Positions 1-13,246 of a stretch of DNA of 64,000 nucleotides are shown in pieces. The DNA comes from Climacium dendroides (Eukaryota; Streptophyta; Bryopsida; Hypnales; Climaciaceae): contig OX467087.1 of NCBI GenBank assembly GCA_950106755.1, forward strand, positions 17,302,047-17,366,046, read 5' to 3'. The notes beneath the pieces are model-generated. The model saw nothing but the letters and a program-made list of their open reading frames with translations. It was not told the DNA's origin and did no database searches. The position numbers were made by a program, and so were the translations under genes. The first letter of the stretch is position 1. Each line of letters starts with the position of its first letter.

Positions 1-1145
1 CAACCTGCAGTCAGTCGCCCAATTTCGACTGTGGGAGTCAGATTTTTCCATTTGCGTGTGAAAATAAGATTGAAATCAAGTTCCCGGGTACCGGCATCGG
101 ATACTGTAGTCGATTTGAGGTTGAGGGTTCCCTGGTCTGTACTTGACGAGTCTCCCTCTTGTTTATAGTTCAGGGGCTTCCTCAATCCTAACCGTACATC
201 GCCCCGGTAACGGCACAGAGCGGGCTAAGTGACGAGCCCGCCAGAGTCGCGGCCTTTTCGGCGCTTCTTTGAACCCAATATCTCGGTGCGTGCGATTCTC
301 TCGTGACTACCCTCTTTGCACAGCATCCTCCAACTCTTGACGCCACCTCACCATATGTGGCAACTCTTCTCCTGCCCGTGACTGAGCCATGCACCACTCA
401 GAATAGTTTGTCGCCTTTTGGTGATCTGTGCGTGCAGCAAACTACCGGCCAGAGGTTGAGAATGTGCAGGGGAAGCACTGGCTGTTCAGTGCGAGGTCAT
501 GTTTGCAGTAGGGCGGGCTTTTCTGAAACGCAGCAGGGATCCACGCCAAACGTGCCGTTGGAGGCCCCTGTACCGCACTGATTGATTCATTCTGTACTTT
601 TCTACAATGAGGTCACTCCTAGTTTGTTCCAAAACCGAAATCGAAATCAAATAATAGTAAAATGATTTGACATACTAACAGTACCGAAATAAGTTGAAAT
701 AAACCCTGGCGAACCGCGATCTGTGGCGACGGAGTTCTTATCTGAGGCGAATCAATGCGTAATTGCATACAACAGTGCTTCGAAGCACATTTAGAGTTCG
801 AGGAGTAGCTGAGAAAGCGAGAAACGCGCGTCCGAATCCTCCGATCCAACTGGGAAAGACAACTTTAGTAAAACATGCTGCAACCACTCCAACCAGCTCA
901 CGAGGCTCCCAGAATTTTGACTCCCAGAATTGCAAGGAAACATCGATCCATCGTTGAATCTGCGAATGCGCATTCCTCATTTAGACAGTGAGGCTGGCCG
1001 CGCTTCCGGGTGGGGAGACGTTAAGTTCCCCCCCTCGAGCTAAACGGGGGCCTCCGTGGCAGTCGCAGCGGTGGCAAACTGGAGCGTGATGTGCACTTCT
1101 GCAGGATGCGAGTATTGCCCGCCAGCCTCGTTACGCACGAGTAAT
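1..1145. other. GC-balanced island, no gene recognised
   Basis: Base composition here is clearly richer in G+C and CpG than the AT-rich DNA that begins at about 1150. Only short ORFs (under 100 codons) occur on either strand and none resembles a known family. It could be the edge of a gene or of a transposon lying outside the window, or an old untranslated region. No function is assigned. Confidence 0.4.
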
Positions 1146-1149
1146 TATT

Positions 1150-4100
1150 CACCAATCGTAAAGGAGCTCCTTTTAACCCACCCACCCTTTTTTTTAACTT
1201 CTTGGAATTTGCTCTAAATTGAACAAAAAGTCAATATTTTGATGAGTTTATCAATTTAAAAAAAAAATTGTATCTATATAAATTCAAACTAGACATGTTA
1301 GAGATCACTCATGGGAAATGAAAACACAATAATATTACTTATGGGTTGAAAGATTATAATGTTTGATCATGTTGGTGTTCAAATTGTGGAAGTGATTTTT
1401 GAAGTCTTTCAATCTACTTTCTACATGACAAATCTAATATTGAAGTCACTAATAAAATATGAGGTTTAAAGACATAACATGGATAACCCCAATCAATTTA
1501 CAGCTTCTCAAAACCTATTCTACAAATTCATTTAATGAATTTCTAATGTGATTTTTCTTCAAGATTTAGTACACTTGAGGTGGCATAAAGGCAAACTTTT
1601 AGGCACATTAAAAAGATTTTTTTAAAATCAATTTTTTAATGCAAATATTATTTCTATTTGTTAAGGAAAAAATTTAAGATCAAACATTGTAAAAAATAAT
1701 TTAATCGGAATTATGTATAAAAATGTGTAAATTTGTAATAGTTGTAAGAGGATAATTGGAATTGAACTAATATTTAGAAAGAAGCTCATGGAAAGTGGGT
1801 GATGCAAGTAGACCTCCCCAAAACAATCTCTGTCATATGGTCAAATTCCAATTCTTGAAATGCAGATATTATTGACTTTAAATAAAATCCAACTTGAGTC
1901 ATTTGATTTGTTTTGTAATGTTTCACACTCAAATAATATTTTGTGGATTTTCAACATTGAAAACTTAGAGAATTTACACATGCTACTAGTTAGAGTCCCT
2001 TCATATGAACACCCTTGATGTACAAAATGCTTTAAGTCTTCAATTCCCATTAACTACTATTGAAAATTTGTAGTAGTTAGAATGAGAGAGGAGGATCCAT
2101 TCAAGGCCCAAATTCAAGTGTTGTTGGGAAAAAAAAAAGAGGAGCAATTGGATTTGTTACTTGAGTCTACCATCAATACGCAATTTTTTTTCAAGTCTTA
2201 AAGGAACTCTAATATAAAAGTTTATAATAATATGGAGTAAATATTTGAACATTATTTCATCTGTTTTGATGAGCAAATCATTTTTGTATTTTCAAGTATT
2301 CAAAATTTTCAATTATTGGTCAAAATTTAATTATTTCAAATTATTGATCAAAATTTTTAATTATTGAAACTTGATCAAATAATTAAATTTATTTAAATAG
2401 TTGAAGATTTTAAAATTCCATGAAAAGTAATTGAAATGTCGGATCAAATTAGCCAAACAAAATAGTTCATTTCCTCCAACATATGTTGAAACCAACTACA
2501 ACCATTAGAAGAGGTTTGAGGGGAAAAAATATTGCAAGTTTCCATGAATTTTTGGACTACGGAGAACTATGAGAACTCTACCAAACCATGCCATGTCAAA
2601 TAATACTAATTCATTTATTTATATTTTAAAATTTTTAATTATTTTTTAGTATTTAAATATTTTGAAGCGTTCTCAACTTGGGGAATAGGATTGAAACAAT
2701 CTTCTTAAGCCCTCAAACCTCTTCTAATGTCTACAAGGTAGAAGATTAATGGAAGTTTAAAATTAGTATCTAACAAAATTAGCCCCTAAAGTCTAGAGGC
2801 ATATTTTGGGCAAACTTTTTGAAAAACTACCACTTTTTTGGGCAATGAGAAAAAAATAAAAATAAAAATTTCAAAATTCAAACATAAAAATTTGTACTAG
2901 ACTATGGGAATGTGTGAAAACAAATTTAGAAACTTTGACCATACAGATTGAAAGATTATAATGTTTGAAGTTAGAAGAAAAAGTTTTTTTTTTACCTTGC
3001 CTAACAAGGCCAACAAACATTAACCCTTATTATTTTGAGATTTTTATACTAAACATGGTTATTTTGTTTGGCATTTGCATGTAAATGTAATCACTCCATT
3101 TTTTAAAATATATTTTAAAAAATGGAGTGATTGTGTAAAAAAACTATGTATAAAAATTAGAGTGATTATGAAAATTCTTAAATTAATATGAAATATTTAA
3201 TTAAAAAATGGAGATAACAATGATAAACATTGTGGTGTAATTGGTATACACTTTGAGCTCATGCCAAGAGAAAATTGATAGAAAAAGTTCAAAGTGGTAT
3301 ATTTTAACCTTGGAACACTTGAGAAGACATTTTGTGTCCTTTGGATGATTTTAGTAAGGCCTCAAGGATATAAAAAAAAATTTCACCCAAATTTGATTCA
3401 TAGAGTTGCTTGAAGCCTTAAACCCAATTTCAATGTAAGATATTTGTCTATTCTTTCCTACATAAAAAAGCGGCAAATTGATGGATTATTGTGTAATGAA
3501 TTTTGACAATTTGTGCTCTCTTTTCTAGATTTAAATTTAATTCATAGAAATTATCTTTTTTTTGAATTTGAAGTTGACTAGTGAAATGAAGCTTATCAAG
3601 TCTAGTCTCTATTCAAATTTGAAAATTTGAGAAATTATTTATTTTTGAATGTTTTATTGAAATTTGAACGTTAAATGTATTGCCAATGAGTGCTATTTTC
3701 TAATTTTAGAATGTCATGGCAATATTTTGAACAATATTATTTTATACTTTTATATAAACATAGGAAGAAATTTTGAGATTTTTGAATGATATTTGATATA
3801 TTTGATATTTTTTTAATTTATAAAAAAATCACAATAATTTCAAATTTTTATAAAATAATCTCAAATATTTACAACTAATAGAAGACTTGTAATTATATAT
3901 TTGAAAAAAAAATCATTTATATATAATTGCAAAATGGAAGTATATAGATAGAGGAACTTCAAGGTTTGAAAAAGTAGTTACAAGACCCTTTTTTAAAGAT
4001 TAAACTTTTAAAAAAGTAGATTATTAGAGCTATATTTTCTTACCTAAGCTAAAAATCATTTAGAATGAAAAACTAAGTAAAAAAAAAAAGGGTTGATTTT

Positions 4101-4225
4101 CAAAATGTCCCTCAAGCTTGCAATGTCCTTTAAATGTTAATATATCCCTTAAAACTAATTTATACTAATTTACAACTTATCACAAATTGTAGTAAATAGA
4201 TCTTTGTATTTGAAAAAGGACCTTG
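1150..4225. other. AT-rich intergenic DNA
   Basis: Very AT-rich with long A and T runs and no ORF of convincing length. It holds a degenerate direct repetition of an AATTATTGATCAAAATTT-like unit at about 2300-2400 and a perfect 44-bp palindrome at 3089-3132. A degenerate TTAG-CCCCTAAAG repeat terminus lies near 2780. No gene is seen. Confidence 0.6.
3089..3132. repeat. Perfect 44-bp palindrome
   Basis: Reading outward from the centre between 3110 and 3111, the two 22-nt halves are exact reverse complements. The arms begin AATCACTCCATTTTTT. Complementarity stops immediately outside the palindrome. It may be a collapsed MITE or a snap-back element; no flanking duplication was established. Confidence 0.85.
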
Positions 4226-5159
4226 TTAATTAAGCCAAAAGTCTCAAGGCATTTTCTTTTTAAAAAACATTCAAAACTATCATTTCTATTGCAAGGTGCA
4301 AAATTCTTGATATTTTCATTTATTAGCATATTTAACCATAGAATCTTACATTGGACTAGTATAAGAATGTGTTGTAGAAATTTCAAAAACATTGGTTGCT
4401 TAGATTGTAAGATATTTGCATTAAGAGTCAATAAAATTAAAATATGTATTTTTGCACATTTCAAGATCAGATTTTTTTGGCTTTGAATCCTTATTTTAAA
4501 ATTTCTATACGATTGAGTTTGAGGTTAAAATTTTTTATATTGAAGATTTGAGTTGAGAATTGGGGAAAAAAATTCAAAAGAAAAAAATTGATTTTTCATT
4601 CATTAAAAAATTGTTAAGTAGAAATAGAGATTCAACAAAATACTAAATTATTAATAGCTCTAAGATGGAATTGAAACACTATAATCCCAAAAATCAGATT
4701 GTTTTTGCAAGCAAACTTAACCTTATCAAACAATTTTTTTTGAAAATTTGTGAAAGTTACATTAAAAAATGAGTCCCATAAGTTATTTTTTCAAAAAAAA
4801 TGCTTAGATTGCTTGAAAAATAAGATTGGTCATAACTTTTACATCACTAATCAAAATAGAATGAATCAAAGTTTTAGATGTAGAAAAAAAGTAAGATATG
4901 TAAGGAAAAAAAATTCAAAATTTTAATTTCAATTTTTTGTAGATTTCTTTTTTTGCTTGGCAAAGTGAAAATTATGTTTAAGATGGCATAACTTTTGCTC
5001 CCAAGCACCAATTGAAATAAAAGTCATATTCCCACAAGCTAATGAGTTTTCCTATCTTTTAAGAAAGTTTTAAGAAAAATCACCAAAAATTGAGGTCATA
5101 GAAACCTACCCAAACTCTCAAGTGTCCCTTGAGGGAACATTTGGGACTTTAGGGGTTAA
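4226..5159. mobile_element. TTAA-flanked AT-rich element, family A
   Basis: The left edge is TTAATTAAGCC followed by a sequence shared with the family A copies at 21.2 kb and 57.9 kb. The right edge reads GGGACTTTAGGGG then TTAA at 5156-5159. The element is about 930 bp and non-coding. Internal blocks, for example around 4260-4310 and 4780-4870, recur in the other copies. It is read as a non-autonomous DNA transposon. Family assignment rests on termini and internal similarity seen by eye; the left terminus is degenerate. Confidence 0.55.
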
Positions 5160-8100
5160 ATTTTAAAAAATTAAACAAATGTTGATATGACTTTTGGCTA
5201 TTGCACATAAGAAATTAGAAATAATAGCTAATATAGAGTACCACATTGGAAAAAGTGTACTTCACAAACAAAGATCTCATTCTTACAGCAATTACACAAG
5301 AATTAGGTCTCCATAATATTATATGCCATTTGGTCTAAGCATTTGCCTCTACATTTAATTACAAACAACTCTTTTAACATGACATAATTAGTTTATGGAT
5401 GCAAACTGGTAGTAAACCTAGTTTGAAAATATAACAAAAAAATTTGTATATGGGAACTATACATAGGATGAGACAGTTTTGGCATGATTAAAAAAAAACT
5501 AGGAATAGGGAGTTTAATACATCTACAATCTACAATAAAAATATATATAAATATCATTATTAGAAACTAATATATTATGCCTTAGAGAGGAAATGCTTTT
5601 GAGGACTTGCATACAAAATCTTGGCATTTTGTGGAGAATTCTATTTCAAATGATTGTTTAGAAAGAATGCCCAATGCCAATTTTGCAAGTGCAAAGAAAT
5701 CCAAAGTATGTAGTGAATACTCTCAAACCAAAAACACTTATATTTTTTTTTACCCATCACACCTTATGTGCTAGAGTGTTTAGCAAGCACAACTTTGAAA
5801 ATATAAAGCAATTGAAAATCATATCAAAGAGATATATAGCTATTCTAAATATTAAATCTGTATAGAAAAAATATTTTCTAAAATCAATTTAATATGGAAT
5901 ATTGATTTTCAAAAGTATATCACACTTGAGGTTTTGGAGTACTATTGAATATTTAGTCTTAGGAATTTGTAGCTACAATTTTGAAAGAATGGCCTTCTAA
6001 GAGAATTGCAACTATAATATAAAGTAATTTCAAAAACTATTAATTCTATATTGTATGGAAGTTTGCAACTCTACTTCTTTATATGTGCATTTTGAAACAT
6101 GGAATTTTTAAATTTTTAGTTCTCCTACTTAGAGAATCATTTTATGTTTGATCTTCATAGAGTATTATTTCCTTAAAGGTCTACATGTTGTTTTTCTAAA
6201 TTTGAAAAAAAAATTAAGTATTCCAAACAAAAATCATGAGTAATAGTCTACTAGAGCAAAATTAGTTGGTCTTCTTGCAATCAATCATATGTATAACTTA
6301 AAAAAACTTACAATTTTATTACATTACTAATTGCAAGTAGGCATTTGATATTAATTCTTGCAATCTCAAGTAATTAATGTGTTTCAAATATAGTAAATTA
6401 AAACAATTTTTCAAATTCATCAAGCTTTGTTTAACCCCTAAATGCTTTGGATTATGTTTTCACCAAAAGCACTTCAAAACTGCCATTTCTAGTACAAGTA
6501 CCAAATTTTGAAATTTAATAAATTATAATTATAATTTTTAGACATTTGTAATTGTAGGATCTTGTAGTATATTGGTTTGAAAAAATGTCAAAAAAAATTT
6601 AGAAATTTCTACCATGTAGATTGTAAAATATAAGTGTTTGAAGTGACAAAAATCTTTTTTGGCCCTACAAAAAATAGGTAGCTACACTTCACAAGGTCAT
6701 ATTGGTATGAAAAATTGTTCAAAATGATGGTTATTCTTTGGATTCATTCTTCAAGACAAGTTGGCTACATGCTTGAAATTTTTTAATCATGGAATGACTT
6801 TCAAAGTGGCAATTATTATCTCACATCTTCATTGACTAATATGTATTAGAATCTCCCAATCTTAACAATACATCCTCCTCATAATCTTTTCAAAGTCAAA
6901 CAACCATGTTTTCAATTCATTTGTTCTATTGGTTCCCAAATACAACCCTAAATACTTTAGTTTTTATGAGCTAGATATATTTATGACCCGAGATATGACC
7001 CTAATTTTTGTCATTTTTTGTTAAATACAATGGTCATCATAGGATTAACATACATGAGAATGTGATTTGTAGACAATGTAAGGTCAAAGGCAAGGTTAGA
7101 GGTCTATAAAGCGACCAAGCTTTAACCTGTAAAGATTTGTATAGTTTTTAGGTGCCAAACTCTTACAAAGTTCTTAAGCCCAAAGCAATGCTAAAATCTT
7201 CATCTACATTTATTCATTAACAAATTCAACTATAAGATCTTTAAATTAACTTGTTAGAGTACACCCTCCTATAATTTCAAAATAAATAAAAAAATCTTAC
7301 CAATTGCAGAATCAAGTTACTTGAATTTGAAAAAGGAGTATTTTCAACTCTTCCCAAATGGTTAGATTTCATCTTCAAACTTATGTAGATCTTACAACTT
7401 ACAACTCTCTATAATATGTTGAAGAAATAAATAGGAAATACATATAAAATATTTCATATTTGTACTTGAAAAAAATAGTAAGCAAAAATATAGATAATGG
7501 TTTTAATTACTAAATTATTAAGAATTTAGATACAAAATTAAAAAATGCCAATTCTAATGGCCGTAATATTGTAATAAACAATATACACCCAAAGTTTTAT
7601 TTTATTTTTTAAAATATTAAAAATTTAGTTAAATAAAAAATTTCAAAATTTATCTTAGAATAAAGATTCCATAACTACCTACAAACTAAAACTCCTCATA
7701 ATTTTCATCTCATTAATCAAATGGAATGATTCAAAGTGTTCCTTGTATATATAAATCTAGAAAATCAATTTCAAATTTTTACTTTTAAAAAATATAATTT
7801 AAAGAAATTATATAAGCTACCTAGGTTGCCAACCAAGCAATGAAAATCACATATCATACAATAACTATTTAACTATGTAGTCAAAAGCTATAAAAATTGT
7901 CTCCCCTTAACCCCTAAAGAACCAACATGTTTAGAGGCCTATAATTGCTTTAAAATACTCCTCCACAAAGCAAGGTCGGAATCTTCATCAATATTTATAT
8001 TTTAACAAATCCAATTATAGGATCCTTTGATTAACTTATTCAAGTACATTGTCCCAAATTTTAGAATGAATATCCCCACCAATTGCAAGTTTAAGCCTTA

Positions 8101-11100
8101 AAGGACCATCATGTGAATTTTTAAAATCCATAACTAAATTCTTTACAATCTTGTATTTTGAATCATTCTCTACTTCTTTTTACTTAATATTTTTTTCCTA
8201 CAATGTTGTACAATTCCAAATGATTTGAAATTTTTCAAACATATAGCCAACTTGCTTAGGAAAAAGAATCCAAAGAAGCACCAAAATTTTGGACATTTTT
8301 TCAAAGAAAAGTGATCTTGTGAAGTGTAGCTATTTTGTTTTTCACAGGGCCAAAAAAATGATTTTAGTGAAATCAATTTGAATGCTTGTATCTTGCAATC
8401 CACACGGTAAAAAATTTTGAAATTTTTACTACATGTTTTTAAGTCAGCATACTACAAGAACCTATGGTTACTTGTGTCAAAAAAGTTTTCTTTTCAAAAA
8501 TTTGGTATTTTGTACTAGAAATGGCAGTTTTGGAGCGTTTTTGGTGAAAAAATAGTGAAAGAACTTTATGGGTGAATGTGCCTAAACTTCAAAAGTAGGC
8601 TTTGCAAGCCCCTCCAAAAGGTGAAGTTTTGTCTTTTAACATTTTTAGAAAAAAAACACATATGTCCTTTAATTTGTGCATTTTAGTCAAAATGTTGAAA
8701 ATGAGTTAAAAACATATATAAAAAAATTTAACCCAAAATACTTTTATATTCATCTTTAAACTAATCGTAAAGTAGAAGGTAGTACTAAATGAAAGAAAAA
8801 ACTAATTAACTAATAACTTTTACAAGAATTTAAAAATTCTCAATCCCAATGGTGAGAATGTTATAGTAAACAATTAGTATCCCTTATTCTTATTTTTATT
8901 TGAAAATTTCTAAAACCTAAGGACAAAAGACAACTTTATATGTTTTTTCTACCTTCATTGCCCATGAAATAAAACTCCTCATAACTTTTACTTGATTATT
9001 TAAAATTGAATGGTTCAAATGTTTTTAATAGGTATTAATCTATATAAAAAAATAATTTCTATTTTATTAGAATATATTTGTTGCTGCCCATTTTGACATT
9101 GAAATTTTTAAAAATGCTTCACACATAGATTATGATGAGTAGTATCCATTCTTAAAAAAGTTCTTGCAAAAATTTGAAATTATTAAGCCAATAGAAGTTG
9201 CCTAAGTTCTCAAAAAGTCCAAAGTGGGCTCCTTGGTCCTTTATGGGTTAAAGTTACTCCTCGGGCACATATTGTGTGAAAATTTCAAAGAAAAAAAATA
9301 AAAATTTCATTTGTAGTGAACTGCCCCAAATCACTACATTGCCAAAAAACGATGTTTGGACCTTTAGGATTTAAAAGCATTTTCTAAAATAGAGGTACAT
9401 ATTCCTTTTTTTAATGCATGTACCACTTGCATTCATCATCAATGTAATAGGAAAGAACATAGTAACCCCTAAACACCCTAGGGGCCCTAAAGAATTCTCA
9501 CATAGTTTCAAGTCCAATTCAAAGTGTTGTAACTTCTGCATTTGATGTTTGAATTCAAAAAACTTATTGGAAAATTTGTGCTTCTCTCTTCTAAATTTTG
9601 TAATAAAATTTTCAAATCAATCCAAGATATATTGATTTTTTGTAAGCCAATCGAAGTTCTTTAGTTCAACTTGAGGTCACCAAATTGCATTTGATGGATG
9701 CAACTTTGGGGGGTTATATCTCCTTTATACAATATTTGTTTTCAATAAAATAATTTTTTTATCTATATGTTCCCTTAAAAGTCTGTTAATTATGATAAAA
9801 TGTTTATGTCAATCCAAGTTGTTTTATAAGTTTAGGAGCAATTTGAAGTTCAAAATTCTAACATTTTTGGATTACAACCTTCGGCGGTTTGTTTTTTCTT
9901 TATGCATTCTCCATTTTCAATCATTTTTGGGGGAAAAGTTGCGCACACTAGTCTAATTTGTGTGGCTAAAATTTCATACCAATCCAAGACATTATTAGTG
10001 ACCAAAAAGCATATTATCAAAAGGAAGTTTAGCCTCAAATGTGTTTTTTCTTGCAATTTTTTGACATTTCAAAGCCATTTTGCAAATACAATGAGTCACC
10101 TGAATGATATTTTTTTTACCAATGTGTTTGTATACTAGTTTTGAATCACTTTATTGTTTCGATTTTTGTTCATTTGAGTAGGCTTAGAAATCAAATTTCA
10201 CTTCCAAATGTATTGCTAGGAAAATTTCAACATCCTTTTTCAACACTAAACATTATAATCTTGCACTCTACATGGCCAAATGACTCCAAATTTGATTCAC
10301 ATCATCTATAACACATATATTGCAAGATTGTTCAATTGAGATTTCTACACCTTAGTGACATTTAGATCCTTGGAGTTTAGATCTCTGTTTAGATCTATAG
10401 CACTTCAAAGGCAATGATGTTTTTGAATCCAAAAAAGATTTGGGCTTTTAGGAGTGAATACCTTTAGTACTCTAAGTGATTCCAACTGCAAATTTCATAA
10501 CTAAATCCCTAAAGGTCTAAAATATTTGAAACAACTTGGATTAGATGCCAATTCCATTTATCTTGCAAGAACAATTTACTAAAAATACTTCAAGAAGTTA
10601 TACTCTCAAAGTTACAAATAAGCTACACTACATAGAGTTTTTAAGGGGACCCATACTAATTAATTGACATTACACACTATATAAATATCTTCTTTTGATA
10701 TACATCAATAGTCATTAAAGTGTTCGGGGGCTATACATTGTGTTACAAACATCTACAGTTTTCTACAATAAATCCCTTGAATTTTTTAGTCCCCTTAATA
10801 TCCCTATTTGGTGTAGTAAATGCTAGGTCACTTTATGGACCTCCTAACTAATATCCTTCCAAACCATGAGATAGATCTAGATTGTGTTGATCTTTTTTTT
10901 TATTAATAATGAATAGGCTGTCGATACACTAAATCTTGTAGAAATGTATTCTAAATTTTCATACTATAGATTTATATGTCATATATAAAATATATCATTG
11001 GTGGAAATGGAAGGCCTTGGCACATTGGTGAAGTGATCATGAATTCAAACTAGGGAGTTGGGGGGAGGTACTACCATAGTCTATCCAACTATGGTGATGA

Positions 11101-11840
11101 GTGGGCAAGTGACCTTGTCATCATATGGGAACATGAGAATTTCTCAAGGAAAGGAACATATCGGTTACTCATAATTTTTCATATTTATATATCTCAAAAC
11201 ATAATTACCACAAATTTTTTTAGCTGAAGATTTTGTTTGACCCGTATTTAGTGTTCGGAAAAAACTAACAACTGGTTCAAAGTTAACCGGAGGAATTGGA
11301 GAAAAACCCAATTGCAATTTGAAAACATTGGCAAAAAAAGTGGTTAAAAATTTTATTTTGAGTAAAAATTAGAGAAAATAATTGGACTCAATTCTTTAAA
11401 AACTAGTCAATATACTGAACTAAAGGAAATTAACTAGTAAAACTCAAAAAGTTTCCCCAAACACTACCCGCACTAGTCACATAGACCTTCCTATTTCCGA
11501 TCAACGGCTAGTTGCAATACAGTTGCAATACTTGCAGAGTCTTGTAGCCAATCAACAAGTCATGTGACTGTTTTATTGCACAACAACTAGAATGAGTGGT
11601 TTTGACCAATGTACGGGGAGTACCGGCATTTAGTTACGAGCTAGCCGGTTGATTTTGAGAATTTTCGAATGAAAAAAAAACAATCATTTAAGAGGAAAAT
11701 CAGAGAATATTCTCTATTTTATAAAGGTCTAGCCGAGAGAATGCTTCAAGCAACCGTTTGTTCTCAGAAAATGTAGGATTTTAGCCGGTTAAGCTAAAAA
11801 TCTCCCCGGCCGGACTGTGGTTTTGACTATGAGAGTTGGT
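5160..11840. repeat. AT-rich DNA built of dispersed repeat fragments
   Basis: No gene is seen. The stretch holds fragments of the same dispersed families found elsewhere in the window. A reverse-oriented terminus TTAACCCCTAAATGC starts near 6434, a TTAACCCCTAAAGAACC terminus near 7904, and a family B tail near 8400-8580 matches 58.9-59.1 kb. A reverse family B terminus ends near 9373. Short ORFs are AT-rich and have no recognisable domain. Confidence 0.6.
9461..10458 (+). mobile_element. Dispersed AT-rich element, family C
   Basis: It begins TAACCCCTAAAC and ends in GGGCTTTTAGGAGTGAA, a degenerate form of the CTTTAGGGGTTAA terminus. The segment 9880-10400 is clearly similar to the sequence at about 32.90-33.40 kb, which is present in one arm of the large inverted repeat and absent from the other. 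It is non-coding and about 1.0 kb long. The boundaries are approximate because both ends have decayed. Confidence 0.5.
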
Positions 11841-11877
11841 TATTTTTGTGGCCAATTAAAAACAGACGGAAATGGGA

Positions 11878-11912
11878 GATGCAAGTGGGGTGCCCCAGTG
11901 ACCACTTGCATC
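11878..11912. repeat. 11-bp stem hairpin in a small GC patch
   Basis: GATGCAAGTGG and CCACTTGCATC form an exact inverted repeat separated by 13 nt. It lies in a short GC-richer patch (about 11.85-12.0 kb) within AT-rich DNA. Flanking GACGGA and TCCGTC would extend the pairing imperfectly. It is too short to claim a microRNA precursor. Confidence 0.7.
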
Positions 11913-12059
11913 CGTCATTGCGGCGCTCCAGTGCCGTTGCCTGCGCCTGCTCTTCCGCCCAGTCTGGGACTAACTTACTGAACCACCAGACACACGCCGT
12001 CAAGTCTTCTGACTTACCACTATTTTTTTTTAATTTAAAAAATTATTTAAAAACACCAT

Positions 12060-13034
12060 GTCAAAACTGATGCAATCAAAGTTTTTTTTTCCAATTTTTT
12101 TCAATTATTTTTTAATTTTTGAAGTGATGATTTTCATGTGTTTATAGTAAAATTTTATTGAAAATCTCCTTAACCCTACAAGGATGGGTTGGTCTCTGTA
12201 GAATTCATCATTTTCTAAAACCGTGGGAATCAATCGCTTGAAAAAATGGAAAAGTACTCATTGGAAGTCAAACTACTGTAGAAGATGTTTCCTTTTCTCA
12301 ACAAAACTCTGAGGATGAATAGTTGCATTTTTGTCCTTTATTGAAGAGTTCTTTGTCATCTGTTGGGCACTAAGTGTTCGTGGCAGCGTTATAGGGTTAA
12401 AAATCATTATTTATAATCTTATGTCTAAGACTATACTTTGAAACTCACTAAAAAACACCCCTTTCTCTTATAGAACATGCATGCAATTTTCTTCCTATTT
12501 CATTCTCATACATCGTATCTTTTGCAAACCTAGAATGTTATTAAATGAGTAAGGACAAAATAGTTAGAACCGCTATTTTTTTTTTACGCAAACAAAACTT
12601 CTCATCCAAATCTTATATCTCATATAACATATATGTAGAAGAAATCATTCTACAACATTGAGCCAATTGTATGCAACTCACTTTTGGATTCAATCCTTGA
12701 CAATTTCTCATTGTTTTTAACAAAACTAAATATACATTTATAGAGGACATTTAGATATTTCTCAAGTATTTTTGAAAGAAACATCTACTTCCTAATTTCT
12801 AAAATAAATAAATACAAATATTCCTATGATTTTTATAAAAGAAAAAAATATTTCATAAATAAACCAAAATTCAGAATACTAACAAGGGGTTTTTTCAACA
12901 ATATCCTTGTAACAAAATACAAGCTTGCATTCACTAAAAGTGAAAGGAGCCTAGATACATGGAGAGCAAAGGATCCCCTACAATTTTTGTTATGTAGGTA
13001 GGAAGTCCATAAAGCAACCTTCCAAGAGTTGATT
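12060..13034. other. AT-rich intergenic DNA
   Basis: AT-rich, with no ORF that resembles a gene. It marks the transition towards the GC-richer LARP6 island. Confidence 0.5.
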
Positions 13035-13246
13035 GCATTTTGGGGAAGCTAAACTCCTTGAACCAATTTTCATCAAATTTTTGTAGGAAGAAGAAAAATG
13101 GAATTGACATGTAATCCAAGAAGTTTCATACTTTTGGACCGCATTTTGGGGAAGCTAAACTCCTTGAACCAATTTTCATCAAATTTTTGTAGGAAGAAGA
13201 AAAATGGAATTGACATGTAATCCAAGAAGTTTCATACTTTTGGATC
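13035..13246. repeat. Tandem duplication, 106-bp unit
   Basis: The unit 13035-13140 is repeated at 13141-13246. The only difference I see is at the penultimate base of the unit (GGACC versus GGATC). Such identity in AT-rich DNA means a recent duplication or an assembly artefact. Confidence 0.9.

Noticed and set aside
9850..10138. Opposed short ORFs at 9.9-10.1 kb as genes
   Set aside because: They lie in a dispersed AT-rich repeat (family C) and overlap on both strands.
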